Source: Bimastos eiseni (lineage: Eukaryota; Annelida; Clitellata; Crassiclitellata; Lumbricidae). From it: 64,000 nucleotides of DNA. The stretch lies in NCBI GenBank assembly GCA_959347315.1, contig OY365806.1, forward strand, positions 38,343,439 to 38,407,438. The letters run 5' to 3'. Below the pieces are notes generated by a model. The model made no database searches and was not told where the DNA came from. It saw only the letters and a list, made by a program, of their open reading frames with translations. Each line of letters starts with the position of its first letter. Position 1 is the stretch's first letter. This document shows positions 32,779 through 43,655 of this stretch, piece after piece. A program made the translations under genes and the position numbers.

Positions 32779-33690
32779 TAAAATATCGTTTCTAGAAAAC
32801 AAGGACCTAGCAAAAAGAGATTTTATCGTTGGAAATTTTCTCAAGATGAAAGAGAATATCAAAGAAATTATGGGACACAGGGCTGCAGCGAGAATTGACA
32901 AAGGCGTAAAAACCAATCAGCGACTCACAGTCTGGAATATCCAAAGAATTAGGTACTATATAAGAGAGTTCTAAGGCAACAGCTGAAGCACTCTGAGCAT
33001 TGCCAGCTTCGATATCGACATCGTTGAAAGCGATTCAATTCCCGCAGTATCCATCGATAGAAGTGTTGGCGATGATGATCCAGTTTCAGATGTTATAACC
33101 TTATGATTAGGTGGTTTGGCTACAGAATATCTAAAAGAATACGCCTCGAACATTAAATCGACGGATACGATCTTTGGAATATACTCTAAAGGTGGCCAAT
33201 ATTACATCGGAGATAGCCCAATCATGGTTGAAGGAGATGATATAATTGGAGATGTCACATATAAGGGAACTCCGGGACTGTGGGAGTTGCTAACTATGGC
33301 AAAACCGGACAAGACGATATACGATAGAAACGATCTCAAAGATTTAAATGAGATTACGTGCTCGATGAACGCCATTTGCCAACCAAATAATTCAAACAAA
33401 CCTAAAGCGTCTAGAAGCGAAAAATACAGAGAAATCATTAAACCGATATGGGATGCTAGGGTAAAAGGTACCTCAACAGGTAAAGGTGTTGTAGTTCTCC
33501 CACAAGACCCCAATGCGTTAGTGGAAATGCTAGATCTACAAACGGCTAGCTTCAGAGCGGGAAATACGGGATTGCGAAACGAGATAGTTGGTATCTGCGA
33601 CGAATTACTTCGGCAAAAGGCGATTACTGAATTACAGTATAAGAAAATTATTTTTAAATATCGAAGAATATTTTTTTTAATGGAATCGTA
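32779..33690 (+). pseudogene. MSFL-type late gene of unknown function, inverted relative to its neighbours
   Basis: Starts ISFLENKDLAKRDFIV (ATA in place of the ATG present in Element II), then KENIKEI, YLKEYASNIKSTDTIFG, IYSKGGQYYIGDSPIM, GTPGLWELLT, SEKYREIIKPIWDARVKG, VVVLPQDPNALVEMLDL and ICDELLRQ. The family recurs in Maverick-like clusters of cnidarians and other invertebrates with the same SKxxKYxxIIxPIW and GNTGxxNExVxICDELxRQ blocks; its function is unknown. The C-terminal 191 codons are open. It points against the surrounding minus-strand genes because of a local inversion. Confidence 0.7.
33177..33642 (+). repeat. 466-bp inverted repeat, right arm
   Basis: Pairs with 32,114-32,579; it covers the C-terminal half of the MSFL-type gene. 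Confidence 0.95.
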
Positions 33691-34010
33691 ATCGATAGAA
33701 CATAACGAATCTCCTCCGTCTTTGGTAACTACGGTTTCACTTGTCTAGTGAAACGTCTTGCGTGAATCCGGTAATGGTACTGTTTGGCAGGACACGCCCC
33801 ATTTCCTGACTGAGCGAACCTTCACACTTTCCTTTTATTGTTCGAACACCGAAGCTTAACGGCACAGTAATCATCTCACTCGGCTGAATAGTTATTACTT
33901 CTTGGGCAAAAAGGGCCACCCTAAACCACCCCTTTCTCTAATCGGTTTATACTTAACAGCTTTACTCAAAGTCCAACGAACCGATCTCGGCTGTGTTCTT
34001 TCTTTTACTG
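33690..34010 (-). pseudogene. dUTPase-like small protein, homologue of 46,443-46,845
   Basis: Minus strand: KYKPIRERGG, then EVITIQPSEMITVPLSFGVRT and LSQEMGR.LPNSTITGFTQDV. It aligns with the Element II gene block by block (ITIQPxExxTxxLxxxVR). The C-terminal part with NNSDSAVTV is lost. Function as in the Element II entry. Confidence 0.4.
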
Positions 34011-34014
34011 GATG

Positions 34015-34677
34015 AACTTTGGGTTTCATCCACCGCATTTTGTGAATTGGAAAAAGAAACATTTTATATGCTATATTATTTTCAAAGTAACATTCCGAGA
34101 AGCAGATTGTTTTTAAGCGGCGAATATGGTCCTAGGATAAGACCTTCGCCGTATACGAATCCAGAACCTGTTTTCAGATACAGACCTTCTCCTGCACCAT
34201 CAAGTTCAGAACCATTCCATGGCTTCAAGTAAAGACCACGTCCTTTTGCACTACCTTGTAGTTTTTACCTCGGCTAATGAGATATATCGCTCCACTTATT
34301 TTATCTGTGGCTTTTAACCCAGTTGCTGCACCAATTCCGGTTAATTCACCAGTTGCTAAGCTTGGTAATACGCTCGATAGCAGAAATTTACCGGCAGTTG
34401 CTAGAAACGGTAATATGGCACCGATAAAGCCACCTTCGACTTTGGTGTTTTGTATTAACTGCGTTTTACTCATTTTTATAGTCGCGCCTGTCCCACCCTA
34501 TTACGCTTTGGCTTACTTATTGAGCTGTGCTTGGGTAATAGCTAAAACGTGTTCTTCATTTAAATCGTTGTGCTTTAATCCGATGCTAACGCCGGTTCAT
34601 GCTTGTAGCGATCTAATGAATTTGTCGTTTTGTCCTTCTGAAATACTAAGTTTGACATTCGTTTATTGACTCATTTT
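34015..34677 (-). pseudogene. MSKTQL-type late gene, homologue of 45,824-46,420
   Basis: The start at 34,675 is preceded by an AT-box (ATATATAAAATG). It reads KLSISEGQND, TGVSIGLKHNDLNEEHVLAI, MSKTQLIQNTKVEGG and FIGAILPFLATAGKFLLSSVLPSLA, a hydrophobic stretch, then weaker repeats of the YxxxxGKGL type. At least five in-frame stops lie in the first 60 codons; the middle 82 codons are open. Confidence 0.65.
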
Positions 34678-35430
34678 ATATATAATTTTAAAAACTTATA
34701 AGCCTCTCTTATATGACATTGGTCAGTGAGAGTCGTTTCCATTGTCGATATCGTGGATAGGGTGATTGGGAGATATATAAAATTCCTCGGCGTTTCGATA
34801 ATCGGATATCCAGGCCCCACATTCGAGAAAAAGGAATAAATTATGTTATCAGTCGTTCCGTGGCTGTAGGATGTTCCGATGATTTCACTCGTTATCCTCA
34901 GATTACTGATGCTCATTATGTCTACTATATTTTCCGATTCTTCATACCCCGCTGTATGACGTCGCTCATCGAAACCAAGAACTTGTCCGATAGAGTTCGG
35001 CTCATAAAAATTAACCATGTTATTCTCCGCTATATGAACAACAGTCTTCAACGTATTACTGTTTGGTTCGATCTTAATATTGTATATATCTTTTTTCTTA
35101 TCATAATGCTCGTTTTCTTTCACAATTCTCTGCACGTAATCGTTAATATCGGTTATATCATAGCAACCGTCGAGGATGACAATAGTACACCACATCTGCC
35201 CGTTATTCGGCGAATACGTGAAGTTGTTGTTCGTCTCGTTGATGTTTGGAAAAGAAAAAATATGTTTCGAGATTTACTAGAGCCAATTCATACTTTTTGT
35301 CTTTGTCGAATTGTATCAGTGGATTGAATGGGGTAATTATTCGAGAGCTCTTTTCACTCGGTAAAATGTAAAACGATGACTTTCTCTCCATGTAACGAGC
35401 AGTCCTTTCAGTGCTGTCTGCGATCATTTT
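34671..35430 (-). pseudogene. penton-like minor capsid protein
   Basis: Minus strand: STERTARYMERKSSFYILPSE, KKYELALVNLETYFFF, then GCYDITDINDYVQRIV, NSNTLKTVVHIAENNM, NFYEPNSIGQVLGFD, VDIMSISNLRI, YSFFSNVGPGYPIIETPRN and LYLPITLS-like residues. The late 174 codons are open; the N-terminal part is in another frame. Compared with Element II it has lost about 18 codons (the NLRGEELSIRF block) close to the end. A jelly-roll vertex protein is the likely role (family inference). Confidence 0.75.
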
Positions 35431-35479
35431 GTAGAAGTTATTCTATTTTTAATCATGTATGATTTATTTATGATGGAAT

Positions 35480-36244
35480 GTAGAATTAATCGAAACCGCA
35501 TCCTACTTGCCCTTGTTCTTGTTGCTTGTTTGGTCTATCACAGCAAATCCATGAGGTTGCTTCCAGGCTGTTACACATAGTTTCTTAACTCCTCCTTTGG
35601 CATGTCTGTAAAAATTGTTATAGATGTGATTAATATTTTTTGGTCTTGGGAAAACAAACATATAAAGTTTGCATTCTCTCTGATCTTCTGTCTCGGTAGT
35701 TTGAAATAATCTTGTGAGAGGTAGAAGCAGTAGACGTTACTATGCCTTCCTCGGATGTAGTAAGTCTAGCATTTGTTCTATTTTTGTAACTGTAGATCAT
35801 CGAAAATCATCAAGTTTTCTTTTCTCGATTCAAGTCTCTAGGAACTGACACATCTTCTGATGATTCAAAGAACTTGCAATGCATATCAGATTTATTATCC
35901 AATTGTTTAGCAATATCCTCAACGACGAATGCTGGAGATACATTAAGTCTCATGATCTCGTCTTGGCAACCGAATAACCCGATGATAGATTCTTTCGGTA
36001 TTATTTCATCGAATGCTTTCTTGAGAATTTTATACTCTGGTTGGAAGAGAGATCTTCCAAATATTTGTAAATTGTCGTAATCTAACCAAACAGATCTTAA
36101 AAGCAAATTCAACAAGAGAGTTGTCTTACCACATCCAGACTTTTCAACGATCAAACCTCTTATATTTCTCGGTAAAAGAGGATTATTGAATCTCTTTGAT
36201 AATGTGTCTTTCCACAATGAATCTCTAACTTCCATTTTAAACAT
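35480..36244 (-). pseudogene. FtsK/HerA (A32-like) genome-packaging ATPase
   Basis: Minus strand from 36,244: LSKRFNNPLLPRNIRGLIV, Walker A in EKSGCGKTTLLLNLLL, IFGRSLFQPEYKILKKAFD and FVVEDIAKQLDNKSD. The downstream part (about 35,700-35,490) has LPRQKIRENANFICLFSQD and a KNKGK...CGFD end. The Walker A lysine is intact, unlike Element II. The Walker B region falls in a frame break near 35,800. It would drive DNA packaging. Confidence 0.8.
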
Positions 36245-36284
36245 ATGTAATGTATTTGAAAAGGCTGTGTAAAACTCATACTAA

Positions 36285-36600
36285 AGCTAAAATGTACAAA
36301 ATGTCAAAACGGAGAACGGGAGGTCAATGCTAAGAAACACATATGTGATATATGCGGAAAAAGAAAGACTCAATTTGTGAAGTCTTTAAATTCAGTTACA
36401 AGTGGCATTAAGTTGCGTGGGCTAAATTTCAAGAAGAGATGCATTTGCCAGGTCATCAGTTTACGATACCTGGAACTAAATTAGATTTGAGATTGAATCC
36501 TGACGAAACTCCCAAAGATTGGTCCAAACCCGTTAATAGAGTCGATAATGCCGCTTATCGACATGATTTAGCATACGACCAGCACGCGGAAACGGTTACA
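36285..36600 (+). pseudogene. zinc-ribbon plus parvovirus-type PLA2-like protein
   Basis: Two Cys pairs (CTKC and CDIC) precede KRKTQFVKSLNSVTSGIKL. Then MHLPGHQFTIPGTKLDLRLNP begins the PLA2-like part, with the His-Asp dyad in AAYRHDLAYDQH. The calcium-loop glycine is changed (IPG instead of GPG). Phospholipase A2 domains of this kind help parvoviruses leave endosomes; here only homology is claimed. The gene is cut at 36,600 by foldback-like element E6. Confidence 0.7.
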
Positions 36601-37325
36601 GGGGCTTTCACCTCCGGACGTTCACCTCCGGGCGTTTCACCTCTTGGGGCTTTCACCTCCGGACGTTTCACCACCGGACGATTCACCTTTAGGGGCTTTC
36701 TCCTCTAGAGGCTTCCACCTCCTGGGGATTGCTTACTTTATAGACATGTAAAGTGAAATTTCGATGAGGATTGTCATTGAATTGTACACAAATAATATAT
36801 AACATGCAAAGCAAATTTATTTAGCATAAGCATAAGCAATGAACTGCAAAGAGACACAATAAGCAAAGAATTAAATGTTATCCCTCTTTCGTAATAACCT
36901 CGATTTACTGTCCATGAGAAGCAATTATAATTATTAAATATCTCAGACATTCTGTTACGGTTAGCTTTCACCTCTGATTTGCTACTTTGAGATTGGATGC
37001 TTATATAGGCTTTGCTAAACACGGCGTTGCGGAAAATCTATTTACTCTAGGCCTATATGCTTATTAGTGTCACGATAGTCGCATTCTATGCGCATCAGTG
37101 GGGTATGAATAAATCTCGTGCGTTAGCCTATTTGAATGTTTGCCTACCTTGCATCCGAAATGTCGTATTGCAATAACTGACATTCTGTAACAGTTTGCTT
37201 ATTAGTGTCATGGTAATCGCATTGTTTGCGCGTCAGTCTTAAATTTGATAGTTGAGGTGAAAGCCCCTAGCGGTGAAAGGCCCTAGAGGTGAATCGTCCG
37301 GTGGTGAAACGTCCGGAGGTGAAAA
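36600..37325. mobile_element. foldback-like element E6, GGTGAAACGTCCGGA iterons
   Basis: The left arm (36,600-36,720) repeats TTTCACCTCCGGACG-type units eight or nine times. The right arm (37,255-37,325) carries about five complementary units (GGTGAAACGTCCGGAGG). The body of about 530 bp is AT-rich, with no frame longer than 82 codons. It replaces the end of the PLA2-like gene and the start of the integrase. Confidence 0.75.
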
Positions 37326-37800
37326 GGAAAAGGAAAGTGCACGTTGGTGAAATGGATGAAATATGGGCTACCGATCTAGTCGATATGCAGTCTTTCGCTA
37401 GAGATAACGGTGGTGTAAAATATTTGTTAATGGTGATAGACGTGTTTTCCAAGTACGGTTGGAGATCGGCCAAAGTATGGGTTGATAAGAGTAAAGAATT
37501 TTGTTGAATTATATTCCACCGAGAATGAGGAAAACTCATGCGTCGTTGAGCGATGGAATAGAGCCACGGGAGAAAATGTTCAAGTACTTTCCAGCTAATT
37601 CAACGAGTAGATATATCGATGTGTTGAACGAAATGGTTAGTAAATATAACGAAACCAGACATTCTTCCATTAAAATGACACCCTCTAAAGCCGGTACGAA
37701 AGTGAACGAAAACACTGCATGGATGAATTTAAACGGATATGAATCCTTATTTACAACGTACAGAAACAAGTATCTATTAATGAAGGCATACTATTTAAGG
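37326..37800 (+). pseudogene. rve integrase, truncated at both ends
   Basis: Reads KRKVHVGEMDEIWATDLVDMQSF with the first catalytic Asp, YLLMVIDVFSKYGW, KVWVDKSKEF with the second Asp, then after a frame change and deletion MFKYFPANSTSRYIDVL, MVSKYNETRHSSIKMTPSKA and TAWMNLNGYESLF. The third catalytic acid would fall in the degenerate junction near 37,540. E6 removes the N-terminus and E7 begins directly after the C-terminal part. Confidence 0.75.
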
Positions 37801-37802
37801 GG

Positions 37803-39355
37803 GACTCGACAAAAGCGTGCTGACAATTGGGCGCTGTTCAAAAGCGCGCAACGACAAAGCGCGTAGACAATAGATCGCTGCTTTCACTTGTTTAAAATTA
37901 TTTTATTAAGGCAAATAAACAAGTATTGACAAGACAGGCTGTGGAGCGATCTAAGTTGCTATAACGCTTCTGTTAAGTGTATATAATCGATTTTGAAAAG
38001 TTTCACAATTTTGTGGCGCTTAGTTTAAATGCAATTGCGCTTAGATGTTTAAGTTCTGAGCCATGCCACGCAAGTGCTTTACCAAGGGAACAGTTACAGA
38101 TGTAGGAGCCAAAAGAAAGTAAAAGTCTATTCATACTGTAACGGAACGGGGCCTATTCGACGGTGACCAGGATGACGACTTGCGGCCCCGTCCGATATGA
38201 GGGTAGTTCGAGTTACAGTCCGCTGAGTAAGGCTTCAGTGATGTGCTGAGAACTAACCATTTAAGGTTTAAATAGCTCCTTTCTGGATGATGCATGGAAT
38301 AAGATACGCTTGTTCGATAATCCTCTTTTAATGTACAACGGAAACAATACTTCTGTAGAGCCTATTCGGAAATAATCCGTATCTCACTCCCTCAATATGC
38401 CCTATGTCGATAACTAACGAGTAACTGCAACGCTATGTCAATGGCTGACGGCGACTACTATGCTACGTCAATGGCTGACGGCGACTATCGCAAATTTACG
38501 ACCACTATATCCACGATGACTATATCCATGACGACTATCGCAATGCCACAACGCCTATTCGTGCTTCCTAGGAGCCGAGGCTGCAAGGCCGAAACCGAAT
38601 CTACATGGCTTCCTGATGACGATCTCCAAACGACGACGACGATTCGATTCCAATCTTCCAGGCGACTCAAAGACCGAATTGAACGATCTCTTTTATACTA
38701 ACTTGCTGTAGATAGTAGATGATACACAGCAGATAGGATACAGTAGACAGTAGAGCCTACACAGTAGGTAGGAGATAATACACAGTAGATGGGATACAGT
38801 AGATAGTAGATATCTACAGGAGATAGTAGATAGACTACAGTATATAGTAGATAAGAGTATACAGCAGGTAGATGCTACAGTAGAAAGAACACAGTAGACA
38901 GGCATATACAACAGGTAGACACTATAGCAGGCCGACACTATAGGTAGGCGAACCCCTGGACCGTTATAATACGAATATATTTAGCTTTGGACGATCTGGA
39001 TATCGGACTCCGAACCGAAACCTCTCTAACTTCAATTCTAAATGGTCCTGTTCTTACCGTAAGGATTCAACGAGTTTGCTCCAACAGAATGCTAGTTTCT
39101 GATATGCAAGTAAAGTTGCTTAGATCTTCTTTTCAAAACAACTGTTATTAGATCTTAGTTGCGATTATACCTGCATATTTCTGTGGCAGAAGCCGTATAG
39201 CCAGCGAATTATGTGATACGCCATTGACCACTAACACATATCGTGTAGCGTATTATTTCTATTTCTATAACGATGCTCGCTTTTGGCTTGCGCCCATTTG
39301 TCGGGGTTTTTGTGCGCTTATGTCGAGGCGCTTATGTAGACGCGCTTTTGTTAAT
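37803..39355. mobile_element. foldback-like element E7, GACAAAAGCGC iterons
   Basis: The left arm (37,805-37,885) has GACAAAAGCG, GACAATTGGGCGC, CAAAAGCGCGC and GACAAAGCGCG units. The right arm (39,285-39,352) has the complementary GCGCTTTTG and GCGCTTATGTC units. The 1.4-kb body is non-coding and includes a short GGCTGACGGCGACTA repeat (38,434-38,485) and a minisatellite. It follows the integrase remnant of Element I. Confidence 0.65.
38700..38940. repeat. ACAGTAGATAG minisatellite inside E7
   Basis: Degenerate units of 10-14 nt built on ACAGTAGATAG over about 240 bp. Confidence 0.85.
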
Positions 39356-40893
39356 ATGGCGCCCTAATCAAGAATGTAAACTATCACGTTCAGTTCATAA
39401 CATTGTGTTTCTTAATTTAGCATGTAGCATGTCTTGTCGAATGTAGGCTACGTCCAATGAAACCAAAGGTAGGCCCTATAAGGCTAAATACCTACATAAT
39501 TGAACCTATTTGAAATAATATATTAAATTTTTCATTTTAATTTCACTTACAAAATAAAAAGGTTTTAACGTTAGCCTCATGTAACACGAATCTATTAGAA
39601 TATAAAAGGCACGATTACAGTAGGAGCAATGAACAGATGTTTCTACAATATTTAGAAGTTCCAATAAAAACAAAACTTTATAGTAATGCACGAAGCGCGA
39701 AATTGTTTTTGAACTTGCTCTTGTTCAGAGTGCTCATCCTCTCCTTTGCAAAGCATAATGCCACCTTTGCCGTGGAACGTGTCCTAGTTAATTATGACAT
39801 AGTTAAGATTGTTGCCTGCGTCAAATATGTGTACAATTATGTCGGCTTCAAGCATTCAAAGACCTTCAACTGTGATGCGGATGTGGGCACGAGCGGTGAG
39901 TGGGGGACATGAAACGAGCGTGATACCAAAAGTACTGTCCCCTGTACTAGATTAATATATGTAGAGATCATAGAGTCATCTCATTTATTAGAAAGGAACG
40001 CAACTTGTTTTTAACGTACTTGTAAGAGCACAAAATGGGTTAATGGAACGCGAATTTTTCAAGCGGAATGACGTTCCAGTCCTGTGGGTTCGAAGATTTG
40101 AGGCATAATTTACGCAGTTTTGTCCAGACTCTAACAGAGCGGTAAGCGCGGGGATTCCTGGTTGAGTAGGACTAGGTACGTATGTCTGAGCAGATGGTGA
40201 AATAGTTTGAGGAGAACACAAATGGGGGCAGATCGTGCTGCTGACGGTGGAAAATATACTGATTTGGAGCATTTTTCTTTTATCTAATTTTAGAAGTTGC
40301 AGCTCTTTATACATTGGGTCAGCTTGTTCACATCTATAGACACCTGCAATTAGTTGTGTAGCACTTTTTTTTGGTTAAGCCTTGGTGTGTAGGCCTAATT
40401 TGAAGACCAAATTAAGTGAAATTGGCTGACAACTATCAAGTAAGCGGGATTACGGAAAAATGAAAGTGACCAAGAATGCCGGCCACGAAGCACAGATCAG
40501 CGTTGAAGGCCGATCACGACAGTAACGTTCTGAATTCTATGAACTCGGTGAGTGAAAGAAATCACAAGTCCGCTATTTGCACACGGTTAACGTTATGGCA
40601 TAATCTCTAAATTGAGTTCGCACAATTAACGAAACAAATTCGTATATAACAAGGAGGTCTACCTATACCTACATGTATGCCCTAAGACGAGGATTGGCGG
40701 GGAACAGGTTAAAGGGCGTTTCCTTTCCCTTATATTAGCCTGAGCATAAAACGGTCGGAATTTTTTGACATATTTCAGTTAAATATTATTAGGTTTACGG
40801 CAGCTGACGACAGGGTTTTACCCTGTTGCGTTTTGCGGTGTCGGATGTCAAATATTTCGAAGTTGCTAACTAACTACCGTCGTTCTTTGTTTC
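39356..40893. other. unassigned DNA
   Basis: A 91-codon plus-strand open frame at 39,637-39,912 and a 108-codon minus-strand frame at 40,314-39,988 show no motif I recognise. No repeat or RNA seen. Confidence 0.4.
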
Positions 40894-40901
40894 GTGGTCT
40901 T

Positions 40902-42188
40902 CAGTGGCGTAGCGACGGGGGCGCGAGAGGGACGAACCGTCCCAGGCGGCACTTGTTCTAGAGGCGGCATTTTCGGGAAAAAACAAAATAAAAATTATTT
41001 TTGTAATGTTGGATTCTACAAGATCCTTTTTGCCCTTGTCTAAACCTGGCACAAAGCATTTTTAGGTTTTTCTAGACTTAAAACTAACATATAAGCCTAC
41101 GATATACCGAAATACAAGTACCATCGAAATGATCGAATGGCACCTAATGTTTATAGACATCAGGTAATTTGGCGCCCTCGGCAGTCATCTATACAAAAGC
41201 GCCCCACCCCTGTTGTATAGGCAGTAAGATGTGAGCAAATATTGAGTCAGGCACACACTGCACGGGACACGTAACAAACTTTTTTTCGTAATATATAGAC
41301 TATTCTGGCAAACTACAATTAATAGGGAAAGAGTGGGAGATTCAAAGAGGTGTTAAAAGATCGAATATCGTTGTTGAAATTGGAATTAGTCAAAAACTAG
41401 TTTTGAATTAAAAAAATTATAAATTTCTTTTTGTATCATCACAAAATTTATTCCTGAAACTTTACATTATTATCCTTAAAATTCGGTGCCCCTAAAATTT
41501 GGCACTCCTAAAGTTTGGCGCCTTGGGCTACTTCTTATGTCGCCTATGCCAGGAACTGACCCTGATAGACATGGCTCAAAAAGAATTTAGACATTATACC
41601 CATGCTGTTTAATATTTTAGTGGAAATGAAAGTATGAAACTATACCGCATCAGTAATCTGTATGATAATTTACAAGTAACTAGTCAATTCTAATAACTAT
41701 ACTTTAGTATAGTCCTATCATGATAAAATGATATTATTTAGCACTTTCTTTTCAATATGTAGATAAAAAGAATAACATTTTACGGCTCCATTTTAATTTT
41801 ATGTGAACTTTATAGCTTGCAAGACGTTTAGTAACTTTATGGTGAGGCTTGCCTTTTTTGGCTTTTTAAATGTTTTGTTTCTTAATTAATACTATCTTAT
41901 TATCTTTTCTTATTCTTATCTCAAATGTTAACGCATTTTAATTAGTAAAACAGTTTTAATTTTGACAGTGCAAGCTGGTGCTGTTACTAACAGTACTGTA
42001 TAATGAATTGAATACTAAATAGAATAATCATAATGTATTTAATGAAAACACTCAAAACACGCGTCTTATGCGTATCACCCATTGTGCATATCCCGGGATA
42101 TACACAAGACTAAAGTGATAGAAATAATAGACAGGAGTGGCATTTTGTGCCTTCGCCCCAGGCGGCAGTTTGCCTCGCTACGCCACTG
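40902..42188. mobile_element. non-autonomous hAT element with 8-bp target duplication
   Basis: Ends CAGTGGCGTAGC at 40,902 and GCTACGCCACTG at 42,188, with subterminal CCCAGGCGGCA on one side and GCCCCAGGCGGCA on the other. Flanks GTGGTCTT (40,894-40,901) and GTAGTCTT (42,189-42,196) match at 7 of 8 positions. Length 1,287 bp; no transposase frame. Confidence 0.9.
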
Positions 42189-42305
42189 GTAGTCTTCGTA
42201 CGCAACCGAGAAGCTCAGAAGTCGTCGGAGCTGGACTTGGAGGAAACTGAAGTTTTTTGTTGACTGTTAATGTACTTTCCTTATTACTTGCTTCAATATA
42301 CTTAT

Positions 42306-42602
42306 GATTAGTGCTTTTTCCGGCGGAACGCGTCCGAACGGCGTTCCAGCACCTTTTTCCAATTATTAATTAATAAAATACGGTAATTGTGCAAAAACTC
42401 TTAAATTTAAAATAAAACTTTACAAATTCAATTTTTTACGTTCCAAAATGAATATTTAAGATTGTGATCATTGTGTCTTATCAAATTAATGTTATTTGGT
42501 AACTAATTTTAGAGTCATAAATTTATTTCGACAATAGGACCTACGGAAGCGTTGCGACAAATTTGTACATGCGTTCCGGCACCATTCTACCTAGAAAAAG
42601 CA
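42306..42602. mobile_element. small MITE with AGTGCTTTTT ends
   Basis: The left end AGTGCTTTTTCCGGCGGAACGC is matched by a complementary right end (GCGTTCCGGCACC ... AAAAAGCACT). About 295 bp, AT-rich body; no clear target duplication. Confidence 0.65.
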
Positions 42603-43345
42603 CTGCTTGTAAAGTTTACAACCGTGTTCATTAACTCAATTCACTATTATAATGCGTTGCATTGTGTAGGTAGGCCTATTATAAGCAGTAATCACCTTTA
42701 GGATGCAAAATGAATTTTTGAATGCTCACCAGTTCCTTCCTCTGAATTTGCACGACGGAATAGATTCTTGATTCGAGTACAGCAGGCTTATGGATGTTTT
42801 AATTCACGCAGTTGCTAATCTGGCAACCCGATAACGCCAATGGTCGTGAATTCTACAGCGAAATTTCCCAATGCGTGAAAATTGAAATTTCACGATATCA
42901 AACTATTAATAGACTGAATAATTTGGTTAGTCTAAAGGTCTAGGACTAGGACTGGTATAAGACACTGTTTACATTCAGGTAATCTCCAGTTTGCAAACCG
43001 ACGTCTTGTAAAGACCAATGAAAGCTTCAGCGAGACGCTATTTGGAGAACATCATATCCTAATCGCACGTTAAACTAAGTTGTGGTCTGAAGTGTCGATT
43101 TATCGAATTCGAACACTATCGTATTTATTCTAGAAATCTGTATGCCTCTGCAAATGTTAAGCTTAGCTTGATTTGGAGGATTTATCTTTATACAAAAGCT
43201 TTAACGCGAACACTTTTCGATTCTTTCTTTCGACGCACGTCGCATTTAAAATCTCAAATATTTGCTGAAGTAGTCATGGCAACTGATTGTTATCAAGTCG
43301 TATAACTGTAAATGGCGTATTTTTGAGGTAGCAAACCCCAACGTC
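42603..43345. other. unassigned DNA
   Basis: No gene, RNA or repeat recognised between the MITE and the iteron array next to Element II. Confidence 0.4.
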
Positions 43346-43445
43346 GCCACCGAGTGTAGGACAATTGCCTCTGAACAATTGCCTCCGGACAATTGACCCA
43401 GGACAATTGCCCCAGGACAATTCCTCCCCATTTTGAGTAGGACAG
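43346..43445. repeat. iteron array E8, GGACAATTGCCCC type
   Basis: Five units of GGACAATTGCCTCC/GGACAATTGCCCCA in direct orientation. The array cuts the integrase of Element II at 43,440, so it is probably one arm of a foldback-like insertion. The opposite arm was not found. Confidence 0.65.
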
Positions 43446-43655
43446 TCAGACGACGCCTACTACGGTCAACAGGTATTTAACACCATCGTTATCTTCGGCG
43501 AAAGACTGCATGTCGACTCAATCAGCCGCCAAGATATCATCGATGCCTCCAACGTGCACCTTACTTTTTCTAAATTGACGTATAACGGGCATGTGCAATT
43601 CTTCAGCGAGTTGATCGGTCCATTTCAACGGAGACTTTTTTCTTGTAATTTTGAA
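43440..43655 (-). pseudogene. rve integrase, N-terminal remnant
   Basis: Minus strand: SPLKWTDQLAEELHMPV, RQFRKSKVHVGGIDDI, the first catalytic block (AAD, stop, VDMQSF) and NDGVKYLLTVVG, then cut by the iteron array. An in-frame TGA replaces a residue between AAD and VDM. In Element I the corresponding segment is present but its N-terminus is lost. Confidence 0.7.

Larger units (their letters stand above)
22985..37805. mobile_element. Element I: Maverick/Polinton-like element, near complete gene set, decayed
   Basis: The plus-strand block is polymerase B, protease and fibre-like protein. The central minus-strand block is unknown gene, capsid-like, small late genes, dUTPase-like, penton-like and ATPase. 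The right plus-strand block is zinc/PLA2-like protein and integrase. This two-way layout matches Element II gene for gene in mirror image. Insertions inside it are a 979-bp element in the polymerase, a LINE fragment (31,000-31,795) and foldback-like E6 (36,600-37,325). Its integrase end is cut by E7 at about 37,803. Terminal inverted repeats were not found. Confidence 0.85.
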
